A stretch of DNA of 48,765 bases, taken from positions 1 to 48,765 of the forward strand of contig CAMYMG010000041.1 of assembly GCA_947259295.1 (NCBI GenBank), read 5' to 3'. Source of the stretch: an uncultured Rhizobiaceae bacterium (lineage in GTDB: Bacteria > Pseudomonadota > Alphaproteobacteria > Rhizobiales > Rhizobiaceae). Made by a program: the position numbers and the translations under genes. Of the stretch, positions 1 through 7,562 are shown in pieces (the stretch's first letter is position 1; the number at the start of each line of letters is the position of its first letter). Below the pieces are notes generated by a model that was not told the DNA's origin, searched no databases, and worked only from the letters and a program-made list of their open reading frames with translations.

Positions 1-61
1 CAGCCTGGTGCTCCTTCAAAATGCCGATGATCTGTTCGTCAGAAAATCTCGATCGCTTCAT
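1..61 (-). CDS. IS3-family transposase OrfA, N-terminal fragment
   Basis: The minus strand from 61 encodes MKRSRFSDEQIIGILKEHQA, the usual first residues of IS3-family (IS407/IS51-like) OrfA, the helix-turn-helix subunit that binds the element's ends. The ATG at 61-59 has a good ribosome site (GAGGAG) a few bases upstream. Only about 20 codons are in the window, so whether the element is intact cannot be judged. Confidence 0.8.
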   Translation of the reverse strand, partial: MKRSRFSDEQIIGILKEHQA

Positions 62-126
62 TGCCTGTCTCCTCATACGAGGAACAGCCTAACCTCAAAG
101 CGAGGACAATTCAGGGGAGCACGTCA
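1..126 (-). mobile_element. End of an IS3-family insertion sequence (partial)
   Basis: The left edge of the window holds the 5' end of an IS3-type transposase gene reading towards position 1, so the element continues outside the window. I place its outer end at about 126, because the minus strand from there reads TGACGTGCTCCCCTGAATTG, which begins with TG as IS3-family terminal repeats do and resembles rhizobial IS ends. This boundary is inferred: the other terminal repeat and the target duplication are not visible. Confidence 0.6.
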
Positions 127-261
127 GGTCTCATGCGGCCACCGCCTAAACGGCAGCTAAAACTTTAGTGGGCCATCGGGCGGCTCAGATGACGTCGCGA
201 GCTAACAATGAAAACTGCTCAATGATGCGCCGCATGAACGGCCGCTTACTGGCTAACGCTT

Positions 262-301
262 CCCAAAAGCAGACCGTGCGGATACGGCCCAAAAGCAGAC
301 C
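262..301. repeat. Two 14-bp direct repeats, 26-bp period
   Basis: CCCAAAAGCAGACC occurs at 262-275 and again, identically, at 288-301, separated by 12 bases. They lie in the gene-free stretch 127-341 between the IS end and the 3' end of the MucR-like remnant. The rest of that stretch shows no coding frame that I can support. The repeats could be remnants of a dispersed intergenic repeat or a tandem protein-binding site. Confidence 0.6.
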
Positions 302-341
302 TTCATGAGAGGAAAGCGACGTCGAATATCCCTAGTGCAAA

Positions 342-749
342 TCAAAGCTTCTGCCGAGACGCAGCCTTAGCCTTTCGGTTCCGGCCAAGCCCCATTTTCT
401 TGGCGAGTTCGGAACGCGCTGCTGCGTAGCTCGGCGCAACCTTGGGATAATCCTGCGACAAGTTCCACTTTTCGCGATATTCATCCGGAGTTAGCCCGAA
501 GGTGGTTGCTAAATGAGGTTTCAGCGATTTGCAGCGCTTTCCGTCTTCTAGGCAGATGATGTAGTCCGGGTGAATCGAACGCTTCGGATTGACGGAAGGT
601 TCTGGCGGGGGCTCAACCGCCGGAGCATTCAGAGTCTTCAGCGAGTTGTTCACGCTTGCTATAAGATCCGGCAGCGAACTCGCGGGTGTCGGGTTATCCG
701 CAACATATGCGCCGACAATCTCGGCCGTTAATTCAAGCGGTGTCGTTAC
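342..749 (-). pseudogene. mucR: MucR/Ros-family transcriptional regulator, start codon missing
   Basis: The frame encodes a MucR/Ros-type DNA-binding protein: an N-terminal stretch (LELTAEIVGAYVADNP, then PDLIASV), the finger region CLEDGKRCKSLKPHL, then TPDEYREKWNLSQDYP and the basic tail KKMGLGRNRKAKA. MucR proteins are global regulators of exopolysaccharide, motility and surface genes in rhizobia. MucR similarity extends upstream to an in-frame TGA at 752-750, and no ATG, GTG or TTG lies between that stop and the conserved N-terminus. The first usable start is a GTG at 653, inside the conserved domain and without a ribosome site. In the finger, the position of the last zinc-ligand histidine (usually THY or THH) reads TTF. 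Either the gene has lost its 5' end, perhaps with the nearby IS, or it uses a rare start. Some Mesorhizobium family members are reported to manage without zinc, so the finger change alone need not inactivate it. Confidence 0.7.
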
Positions 750-1258
750 TCAGTAGACCTTTCCGCTAGCTCGACCATTCCCGCCACCGAATGGGTGCGA
801 AAACAATGGGCTTTTCCTGAAACAGCACGCATAAATTGCCTGCATTGGTAGAGGCTGCCATAAACAAGATTCCGGATTGAACTGAAGAGTTCCCTGCTCT
901 TGCAATTTAATTCCCTGCTACCCCGAGTAGGGAATTTGCTTCTAAAGTCATGAGATTGCTAAGGAAATTGACCTCTCAAAACGTCAAATACCCCAAATTT
1001 GGCGAAATTTCCCTGCATTTTGCCGTTTAGCAGGGAATTTTGACTAGAGACTGGTTCGCTCCAGACTGCCTCCACCACCAATTTAACGCTTCCAGTGGAT
1101 TGGTACCAGGCTAGCCAAAAGCTAGCCAAATCGCACCGATGGGACATTCAACCCCTGTGGGGTCAGATCTTGTTCGCGTGTAGGTGCGACCGTTTTCAGT
1201 CTGCGGTTAGAGCAACTTCCAATCTCGCGAGGCGTTGGCTGCAAAATTGGAGGCACAC
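750..1258. other. Gene-poor stretch with repeated TTCCCTGC motifs
   Basis: About 500 bases with no convincing gene. The core TTCCCTGC, or its complement, occurs at 890-897, 911-918, 1009-1016 and 1030-1037. Two pairs are inverted: AATTCCCT at 909-916 with AGGGAATT at 929-936, and TTCCCTGC at 1009-1016 with GCAGGGAA at 1030-1037. A frame at 959-1147 on the minus strand reads through these motifs but shows no recognisable domain. The stretch resembles decayed intergenic repeat DNA common in rhizobial accessory regions. No tRNA gene was seen. Confidence 0.5.
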
Positions 1259-1597
1259 ATGACGATTGAGAAGATATACGCCAACCTGTCATGCAGCAGT
1301 CTGGAAGAAAGTGTCGAATGGTTCGCACATCTCCTCGGTCGAGAGCCCGACGCCAGACCGATGCAGGGTCTGGTGGAATGGCATCACCGGGACGATGCAG
1401 GCCTGCAACTTCTTGAGAATCCCGAAACGGCCGGCACCGGCACTCTGACTTTGATCGTCCGAGACATTCAGCGTGAGCATCAACGGTTGACAAACAGCGG
1501 GCTCAGGCCGTCGGAAATTCGACCTGCGGACGCGGCAAGCCTTATCCAACTGAACGATCCGAATGGAAATTTGGTCGTACTGGCCCAACCGAAGTGA
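1259..1597 (+). CDS. VOC/glyoxalase-superfamily protein
   Basis: A 112-residue single-domain protein of the vicinal oxygen chelate (glyoxalase/bleomycin resistance) fold. The beta-alpha-beta-beta-beta pattern is visible: ANLSCSSLEESVEWFAHLLG at the start, a GLQLLE strand in the middle, and LIQLNDPNGNLVVLAQP at the end, where the DPNGN turn is characteristic. The family includes metal-dependent lyases, isomerases and antibiotic-binding proteins; this copy has no clear full metal-ligand set, so the substrate is unknown. The ATG at 1259 is chosen over an upstream TTG because GGAGG lies 6 bases before it. It stands alone, upstream of ku. Confidence 0.8.
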   Translation: MTIEKIYANLSCSSLEESVEWFAHLLGREPDARPMQGLVEWHHRDDAGLQLLENPETAGTGTLTLIVRDIQREHQRLTNSGLRPSEIRPADAASLIQLNDPNGNLVVLAQPK

Positions 1598-1746
1598 GCA
1601 GCCACACGCTAGACAGCCGACGCTGGTGTAAGTCCTAGCTGCGTTTTAATCCCTCTCAATCGAGGGATACAAGGGCACGAGAGCAGGCGATGGAACGAAT
1701 TCGCGAAGTCTGCCGTTCTGCTCCATTCCGGAGGGAGTACCCGAAT

Positions 1747-2601
1747 ATGGCTTCTGCACCGCGTGCCGCATGGAAAGGCTTTCTTCGCGTCGGCGCCGTC
1801 TCTTGCGGTGTCAAGGTCGTCGGCGTGGTGACCGAGGCCGAAAAAATCCACTTCAACGTGCTGAACCGCAAGACCGGAAACCGGGTGCGCGCGGTCTATG
1901 TCGACGAAGAAACCAATGAAGAAGTGCCATCGGAAGAGCAGATCAAGGGTTGGGAAGCCGACAAGGGCGACTTCATCGAGGTCGAATCCGAGGAGATCAA
2001 GGCACTCAAGCTGACGTCGGAACACACGCTCGACATCGACGATTTCGTGCCGCTGGCCGACATCGACACACGCTATCTCGAAAAGCCCTATTATCTCATC
2101 CCGGCCGACAAGCCGTCGATGGAAGCGTTTGCCGTGCTGCGCGACGCTCTGGCCAGCAAGAAGATGGCGGCGCGGTCCTGCGTTGTGATGTACCAGCACG
2201 GCCATGACGTGGTGATCCAGCCCTATGGCGAGGGCATGCTGATGTCGTGGCTCAGGCCGCACAATCAGGTGGTTTCCGAGAGTTCGGTGTTCGACGACCT
2301 GCCGACGGGCAAGCAGGACAAGGAACTGATGGAGATCGCCGGCCTGCTTATCGACAAGAAGCTCACGACTTTCGATACGTCGGATTTCGAGGACCGCTAC
2401 GAAGAGGCGTTGATCGAACTTATCGATGCCAAGCGCAAAGGCAAGAAGGTGCCGAAGAAGGCGCCCGAAGCCCCCAAGGAGAACGTCGTCAATCTGGCCG
2501 AGGTGCTGCGCAAGAGCCTCGAAAAGGAAGGCATCTCCGCAAAGGGAAAGGCCAAGTCCAAGGCCACTGGCAAGAGCAAGGCCAAGAGCAAGGCTGCCTA
2601 G
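1747..2601 (+). CDS. ku: Non-homologous end joining protein Ku
   Basis: A 284-residue bacterial Ku. It binds double-strand DNA ends as a homodimeric ring and recruits ligase LigD for end joining. The start (RAAWKGFLRVGAVSCGVK) matches the WKG..L.FG/VS...V opening of the family. The core contains the beta-barrel arch (HTLDIDDFVPLADID, KPYYLIPADK, RSCVVMYQHGHDVVIQPYGEGM). The last 60 residues form a lysine- and alanine-rich tail with repeated KAKSK units, which in other Ku proteins contributes to DNA binding. The ATG at 1747 is used, with GGAGGGAG upstream; an ATG at 1690 would add 19 atypical residues. No ligD is in the window. Confidence 0.95.
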   Translation: MASAPRAAWKGFLRVGAVSCGVKVVGVVTEAEKIHFNVLNRKTGNRVRAVYVDEETNEEVPSEEQIKGWEADKGDFIEVESEEIKALKLTSEHTLDIDDFVPLADIDTRYLEKPYYLIPADKPSMEAFAVLRDALASKKMAARSCVVMYQHGHDVVIQPYGEGMLMSWLRPHNQVVSESSVFDDLPTGKQDKELMEIAGLLIDKKLTTFDTSDFEDRYEEALIELIDAKRKGKKVPKKAPEAPKENVVNLAEVLRKSLEKEGISAKGKAKSKATGKSKAKSKAA

Positions 2602-2725
2602 CGGGTGCTTGGCGCGACGCAAGCCGGGTTCTTTCAAGGCGAGTATCCCCGGATCGGGAACGTCTCAAAAGCCTGATCGTTGGACTATCGCCTGCGGGCG
2701 CAATCCACGAGCAAGGAGATTTTCC

Positions 2726-2884
2726 ATGGAATGGTTCATGAACTGGTGGTGGGCGACAATCATCGGCCCCATCGTGCTGATCGGCGTCATCGCCTATGCG
2801 ACGTCGCGGGAGCGCCGGCTGACGGCGCGCGAAGAGAAGGATCAGGCCGACGCGGTGGAGCGCGTCTACGAGAAGGAACGGTAG
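2726..2884 (+). CDS. Small single-pass membrane protein
   Basis: A 52-residue protein with a tryptophan-rich N-terminus (MEWFMNWWWATIIGPIVLIG), one membrane segment at about residues 7-26 and a charged, probably helical tail (RLTAREEKDQADAVERVYEK). The function is unknown. AAGGAG lies 7 bases before the ATG, which supports translation. It follows ku on the same strand by about 120 bases and may be cotranscribed. Short Trp-rich membrane proteins of this shape are common in rhizobia. Confidence 0.75.
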   Translation: MEWFMNWWWATIIGPIVLIGVIAYATSRERRLTAREEKDQADAVERVYEKER

Positions 2885-2889
2885 CGCCT

Positions 2890-2907
2890 GCTTGCGAGCC
2901 AGCAAGC
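2890..2907. terminator. Short hairpin between convergent genes
   Basis: GCTTGC (2890-2895) and GCAAGC (2902-2907) form a 6-bp stem with a 6-base loop, between the ends of the small membrane gene (2884) and the convergent DUF3175 gene (2911). It may act as a bidirectional terminator, but it is short and lacks a strong T-run. Confidence 0.35.
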
Positions 2908-2910
2908 CTC

Positions 2911-3198
2911 TCAGTCGCCCTGCCTGCCGTAGGCCTTTCTCAGTTCGTCCTTCGCCTGTTCCAGGATCTTCTTCCGTTCGCTCGAAAGGTTGCTGCCGGC
3001 GCGGTTGATGTAGAAGGTCAGCATCGACATTGCCGAGCGGAATGGTTCGGCCTTTCGTCTCTTGCTGCTGTCCGCGGAGTGCTTGAGCGAAGCTGCGATG
3101 TCTTTCGGGTCGTCCTGCTCGAATACGTGATCCTCAAGATCAAGCGCATCGCTCTTTTCGGTCACTTCGCCCGACCATTTTTCGCCTGAACGTGCCAA
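2911..3198 (-). CDS. DUF3175 family protein
   Basis: A 95-residue basic protein matching the DUF3175 pattern: KWSGEVTEKSDALDLEDHVF near the start, then DPKDIAASLKHSADSSKRRK, and AMSMLTFYINRAG with a lysine-rich C-terminus. The function is not known; the composition (small, basic, helical) would suit nucleic-acid binding, but that is speculation. The start is a TTG at 3198, chosen because GGAGG lies 8 bases upstream and the protein then begins MARSGEKWSGEV as the family does. It is convergent with the preceding gene. Confidence 0.8.
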   Translation of the reverse strand: MARSGEKWSGEVTEKSDALDLEDHVFEQDDPKDIAASLKHSADSSKRRKAEPFRSAMSMLTFYINRAGSNLSSERKKILEQAKDELRKAYGRQGD

Positions 3199-3348
3199 TT
3201 TTTTACCTCCAGATAAGAAACCGAAAAACCGTCGGAAGGGCGGTTCGTTCCCGTGCCTTCTGAAAGTCCGCATGTGCCCTCGGACCGGCGCAGTGCGGAA
3301 CGATCTGGCCGACCGCTCATTGTTCGGCGGAACCGCAAGGAACAGATC

Positions 3349-3639
3349 ATGGCAAATCGCACCCATACCGAACGCGACCCCGAACGATTGAGCCCGGAAG
3401 CCAAGCGCGCGCAGGACAATTTTCTCTCTGTGCGCGGCCGGACCGTGATGGCGCTTGTGGCTGCGCTGATCGTGCTCAGCGGCGTGGCGTATCTCCTGAC
3501 TGACCACGGCACCGATACGACGCCGGTGGAGCGCACCGACGAGCAGAACACAGGCGTCAACGCGCCGCTGGAACAGGCACCGTCTCCTGGGACGGTCGAG
3601 GACGAGCGCGGCGATCCTGCCCTGCCGGAGCAGCAATGA
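3349..3639 (+). CDS. Hypothetical single-pass membrane protein
   Basis: 96 residues: a polar N-terminus (about 30 residues), one membrane segment at about 31-50 (RTVMALVAALIVLSGVAYLL), then an acidic, proline- and glutamate-rich tail that probably faces the periplasm (TDEQNTGVNAPLEQAPS). There is no recognised domain. The ATG at 3349 follows a modest AAGGAA site; starts further upstream would add unstructured residues. It is divergent from the DUF3175 gene. Confidence 0.65.
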   Translation: MANRTHTERDPERLSPEAKRAQDNFLSVRGRTVMALVAALIVLSGVAYLLTDHGTDTTPVERTDEQNTGVNAPLEQAPSPGTVEDERGDPALPEQQ

Positions 3640-3689
3640 CGACAAAGGGACCCCGCCCCGGCAGCACCGCAACGGCTGGGACGGTTCTT

Positions 3690-3851
3690 CTATTTGGCGT
3701 CGGTCTTGTCTTGGAGTTCGATCCGGCGGCGTAATCTTGCGAGGGCGTCGTCCGATTGCGTTTCGGTCCTGGCCGCCTTACGTCTCCGCAGCCTTGCCCG
3801 GTGCCACGCCGGAAAGAGCTCTACCGCCAGACTTTTCAACCACTTAATCAT
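3690..3851 (-). CDS. Possible small basic protein
   Basis: A 53-codon frame beginning ATG at 3851-3849 encodes MIKWLKSLAVELFPAWHRAR, followed by a basic, helical stretch and ending QDKTDAK. The amphipathic start and the even charge pattern look protein-like, and no gene opposes it. There is no clear ribosome site. It lies in the otherwise empty 320 bases before the oxidase operon, in which I see nothing else. Confidence 0.3.
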   Translation of the reverse strand: MIKWLKSLAVELFPAWHRARLRRRKAARTETQSDDALARLRRRIELQDKTDAK

Positions 3852-3960
3852 TGTTGCGAAACTTCGCAGCGGCGAACTTGTTCCAGCTCAGTTCCTTCCC
3901 ATGTGCAGTTCCTTCTCCCCGAGCCGTGCTTCAGCGGGAACGATCCGGTAAGATCCGAGT

Positions 3961-5046
3961 TTGCAAACCGGATGCCCGTCAGCGTCGGCTTTGTCACGCG
4001 CGGGAGCGAGGGGAAACGGGGAGGCCGAAATCGCGCCGGGCCATACGTCAGGACCGAGGAACGATTTTCGCGCGAGGTGCAGGGCGCTGGCTTTGCTTGC
4101 GCCGTTTGCGCTTTGCGGTTGCAGCGGCGTGCAGTCGGCGCTCGATCCCGCAGGCGACGAGAGCGCCATTGTTGCAAATCTCTTCTGGGTCATGGTCATC
4201 GGCGGCGCGTTTATCTGGATCGGCGTCATCGGTACGCTGCTCTTCGCCATTTCGCGGCGCGAGCGGCCGGTGAGCGATGCCGGTGCCGGCCGGCTTATCC
4301 TCTGGGGCGGGGCGGTATTTCCCTCGGTCACGCTGCTCTTCCTGCTCGCCTTCGCCCTGTGGCTGATGCCAGGCCTCAGGCCGTTCGCAACGCCCGCCGA
4401 TGCCTCCATGACGGTCGAGGTAACCGGCAAGCAGTTCTGGTGGCAGGTCGCCTATCGCCTCCCGGATGGCAGCCGGGTTGCTGCCGCCAACGAGGTCAGG
4501 CTGCCGGTCGGCAAGCGCGTCGAGTTCGCGCTGGAAAGCGACGACGTTATCCACTCCTTCTGGATCCCGGCGCTCGGCGGCAAGATGGACATGATCCCCG
4601 GCCGTAGAAACCGCCTTTCGCTGCTTGCAACCAAGGCAGGGACGTTCCGGGCACCTTGCGCCGAATATTGCGGCACTTCGCATGCGCTGATGGCGTTTTC
4701 GGCGGTTGCCATGGAGCCCTCCGACTTCGATGCCTGGCTTGCGGCTCAGGCAGAGCCGGCAGCCGGTGTAAGCGGCGAGGGTCGTGAAGCCTTCCTGCGC
4801 AATGGCTGCGGCGCCTGCCATCGTGTCGACGGGACCGAGGCGAATGCCACCATCGGTCCCGATCTCAGCCATGTCGGCTCGCGCAAGACGATCGGCGCCG
4901 GCATCCTGCCGAACACCGAAGCCGCAATCGCCAGCTTCATAGCCAATCCCGGGGCCATCAAGCCGGACGCGAAGATGCCGGCCTTCGGCGCGCTGCCGGC
5001 GGCAGAGATCGATGCGATGGCCGCCTGGCTGAAGGGGCTCGAATGA
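3961..5046 (+). CDS. ctaC: Cytochrome c oxidase subunit II with fused cytochrome c (caa3 type)
   Basis: Subunit II of a haem-copper oxidase: it takes electrons from or through cytochrome c and passes them via CuA to subunit I. Two membrane segments (about residues 70-96 and 111-135) are followed by the cupredoxin domain. The CuA ligands are all present, numbering from 3961: H198 (DDVIHSFW), C233, E235, C237, H241 and M244 (CAEYCGTSHALM). A C-terminal cytochrome c domain carries CGACH (283-287) and the axial M339 (KMPAF), the mark of caa3 oxidases. Before the first membrane helix, LALLAPFALCGC looks like a lipoprotein signal. The start is uncertain: no ATG exists in frame after the stop at 3949, and TTG codons at 3961 and 3991 are the candidates. 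The 3' end overlaps the next gene by 4 bases. Confidence 0.93.
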   Translation: MQTGCPSASALSRAGARGNGEAEIAPGHTSGPRNDFRARCRALALLAPFALCGCSGVQSALDPAGDESAIVANLFWVMVIGGAFIWIGVIGTLLFAISRRERPVSDAGAGRLILWGGAVFPSVTLLFLLAFALWLMPGLRPFATPADASMTVEVTGKQFWWQVAYRLPDGSRVAAANEVRLPVGKRVEFALESDDVIHSFWIPALGGKMDMIPGRRNRLSLLATKAGTFRAPCAEYCGTSHALMAFSAVAMEPSDFDAWLAAQAEPAAGVSGEGREAFLRNGCGACHRVDGTEANATIGPDLSHVGSRKTIGAGILPNTEAAIASFIANPGAIKPDAKMPAFGALPAAEIDAMAAWLKGLE

Positions 5047-7562
5047 TGCAACCGGCTCCGCGGCTTCCGGACAGCGAACGGTCGGCCCAGGCCGACCAGC
5101 TGCGCGACGCGTGGGCGGCGCCGACCGGCTGGCGCTACTGGACCAGCGTCAACAACACCCAGGTCGGCCTCTGGTACGCGGGCTCCGCCTTCTTCTTCAT
5201 GCTGTTTGCCGGCGTTCTCGCGCTGATGGTGCGCGTCCAGCTCGCCGTGCCGGGCAACGATTTCCTGTCCGCCGATCTCTTCAACCAGGCCTTCACCCTG
5301 CACGGCACGGTGATGATGTTCCTATTCGCGGTGCCGATCTTCGAAGCCGTGGCGATCTTTCTCCTGCCGTCGATGCTCGGCGCAAGAGAACTGCCGTTCC
5401 CAAGGCTCGGCGCCTTCGGTTTCTGGAGCTTCCTGCTCGGCGGCATCTTCGTCTGCGGCTCGATCTTCTTCGATGCCGCGCCATCCTCCGGCTGGTTCAT
5501 GTATCCGCCGCTCGCCACCGACAAGGAATTCTCCGGCATCGGCGCCGACATCTGGCTGCTCGGCCTGTCCTTCATCGAGGTGGCGTCGATCGCCGCCGCG
5601 GTGGAAATCATTGTCGGCATCATGAAGTGCCGTGCGCCCGGTATGCGCATCAACCTGATGCCGCTGTTTGCCTGGTATCTGCTGATCGTCGCCGGCATGA
5701 TCCTCTTCGCCTTCCCGCCGCTGATCGCCGGCGACCTGCTGTTCGAGATGCAGCGGATGTTCGACTGGCCCTTCTTCGATCCCTCACGCGGCGGCGATCC
5801 GCTGCTGTGGCAGCACCTGTTCTGGATCTTCGGCCACCCGGAAGTCTACATCATCTTCCTGCCGTCGATCGCGCTGATGGCGATGATCGTGCCGACCTTC
5901 GCGCAGCGGCCGATCGTGGGCTACTCGTGGATCGTGCTCGCCGCCGTCGGCACCGGCTTCCTGTCCTTCGGCCTGTGGGTGCACCACATGTTCACCACCG
6001 GCCTGCCGCAGATTTCGCTCGCCTTTTTCTCGGCGGCGTCGGAGGCGGTGGCGATCCCCACCGGCGTGCAGATCTTCGTCTTCATCGCCACGATGCTTGC
6101 CGGCCGCGTCATCTTCTCGACGCCGATGCTGTTCGGTACCGGTGGGCTGGCCATCTTCGTGATCGGCGGGCTGACTGGCGTGATGGTGGCGCTGGCGCCC
6201 TTCGACTGGCAGGCGCACGACACCTATTTCATCGTCGCCCATCTGCATTACGTGCTGATCGGCGGCATGCTGTTCCCCGTCGTCGCCGGCATCTACTACT
6301 ATTATCCGCTGATCAACGGCAGGAAGCTGTCCGACGGGCTCGGCAGGCTCGCCTTCTGGCTGATGTTCGTCGGCTTTAACGTAGCGTTCTTCCCGATGCA
6401 TCTCACCGGATTGCGCGGCATGCCGCGGCGTGTCTTCACCTATCCGGACGAACTCGGGCTCAACCTGCTGAACCTCGTTTCCACCGTCGGCGCCTTCGTC
6501 TTCGCCGCCGGCGTGCTGGTCGTGGTGGTCGATGTACTGCGTCCCAAGCACCGCCAGCCGGTCGGTAAGCGCAATCCGTGGAATGCCGGCACGCTGGAAT
6601 GGATCAACGAACCGCAACACAATTGGGGCGTACGCTCCATCCCGCAGATTACAAGCCGATACCCGCTCTGGCAGCAGCCGGAACTCGCCGAGCAGGTCAA
6701 TGACGGACGCTGGTATCTCGCGGACGCCCCGCATGGCAGGCGCGAGGGCATCGTCACCTCAGTGCTCGACGCGCGGCCGATCCAGGTTCTGCGCGTCGCC
6801 GGCCCGGCGCTCATCACCATCGCGGCGGCCGCCTCGCTTGGCGGGGCCTTCGTCGCAATGACGTTCCACTGGTGGGTGGTGACAGCCTTGTGCGCCGCCG
6901 TCTCCTTCGGTGCGATCCTCTACTGGCTGTGGACCGGCACGGGCGAGATACCCGAGCAGGCAACGCGGCGTGCCGGGCCGGACCTCGACCTGCCTCTCTA
7001 CGCCTCTGGCCCGGCATCCGTCGGCTGGTGGGCGATGTTCATCACCATGATCGGCGACGGCACTGCTTTCGGCAGCCTCGTCTTCGGCTATTTCTTCTAT
7101 TGGACGATCCACAGCGATTTCACCGCCGGCGCCGCGGGACCCGGCGCGACCTGGCCGATGATCTCGGTCACGCTGTTCGCATGCAGCTGGCTGCTGACCG
7201 TCGCCGCGCGGCAGCTGAACGCCCGGGCAAGGGTCGGCAGCATGCGGCTGGCGCTCGGCATCGCTGCGCCTCTTACCGTGCTGGCTGCGGTCGCCGGGTT
7301 CTGGGGACCCTGGCAGGCAGGCATGGAGCCGACCCGCCATGTCTATCCGGCCATCGTCTGGATCCTGGTCGCCTGGACGCTCGTCCATGCCGCGCTCGGT
7401 ATCGTCATGCAGTTGTGGTGCCTGGTGGCCAGCCTTGCCGGCCGGCTGACCCCGGCGCATGACCAGGACATGCACAATGTCGCGCTCTACTGGCACTTCA
7501 TGATGGTGACCGCGCTGACGGCCTTCGCGGTTGTCGGCCTGTTTCCGATGGCGGTGACGTGA
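5043..7562 (+). CDS. ctaD: Cytochrome c oxidase subunit I+III fusion
   Basis: An 839-residue fusion of the catalytic subunit I with a subunit III-like domain; separate subunits would be roughly 530 and 260 residues. It reduces O2 to water and pumps protons across the inner membrane. In the subunit I part the haem-copper signature is clear: the low-spin haem region FTLHGTVMMF, HPEVY (the CuB histidine and the cross-linked tyrosine), VHHMFTTG with the paired CuB histidines, and HDTYFIVAHLHYVL with the haem histidines. The subunit III part begins near residue 640 (GPASVGWWAMFITMIGDGTA). The ATG at 5043 overlaps the ctaC stop (ATGA), implying translational coupling. Confidence 0.95.
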   Translation: MMQPAPRLPDSERSAQADQLRDAWAAPTGWRYWTSVNNTQVGLWYAGSAFFFMLFAGVLALMVRVQLAVPGNDFLSADLFNQAFTLHGTVMMFLFAVPIFEAVAIFLLPSMLGARELPFPRLGAFGFWSFLLGGIFVCGSIFFDAAPSSGWFMYPPLATDKEFSGIGADIWLLGLSFIEVASIAAAVEIIVGIMKCRAPGMRINLMPLFAWYLLIVAGMILFAFPPLIAGDLLFEMQRMFDWPFFDPSRGGDPLLWQHLFWIFGHPEVYIIFLPSIALMAMIVPTFAQRPIVGYSWIVLAAVGTGFLSFGLWVHHMFTTGLPQISLAFFSAASEAVAIPTGVQIFVFIATMLAGRVIFSTPMLFGTGGLAIFVIGGLTGVMVALAPFDWQAHDTYFIVAHLHYVLIGGMLFPVVAGIYYYYPLINGRKLSDGLGRLAFWLMFVGFNVAFFPMHLTGLRGMPRRVFTYPDELGLNLLNLVSTVGAFVFAAGVLVVVVDVLRPKHRQPVGKRNPWNAGTLEWINEPQHNWGVRSIPQITSRYPLWQQPELAEQVNDGRWYLADAPHGRREGIVTSVLDARPIQVLRVAGPALITIAAAASLGGAFVAMTFHWWVVTALCAAVSFGAILYWLWTGTGEIPEQATRRAGPDLDLPLYASGPASVGWWAMFITMIGDGTAFGSLVFGYFFYWTIHSDFTAGAAGPGATWPMISVTLFACSWLLTVAARQLNARARVGSMRLALGIAAPLTVLAAVAGFWGPWQAGMEPTRHVYPAIVWILVAWTLVHAALGIVMQLWCLVASLAGRLTPAHDQDMHNVALYWHFMMVTALTAFAVVGLFPMAVT

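Noticed and set aside
959..1147. 62-codon minus-strand frame through the TTCCCTGC region
   Set aside because: Its sequence is made largely of the short repeats (NSLL, MQGNFAKFG) and has no domain or ribosome site; it is better explained as repeat DNA.
1080..1200. Possible tRNA or attachment-site remnant
   Set aside because: There is a short direct repeat (GCTAGCCAAA) but no cloverleaf arms, T-loop or anticodon stem could be drawn.
1609..2637. 342-codon minus-strand frame opposite ku
   Set aside because: It overlaps the strongly supported Ku gene on the other strand and its residues are a complement shadow (Leu/Gly/His-rich).
3694..3951. 85-codon plus-strand frame before the oxidase operon
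   Set aside because: Arg/Ser-rich shadow-like composition with no ribosome site; the minus-strand frame at 3690-3851 looks more protein-like.
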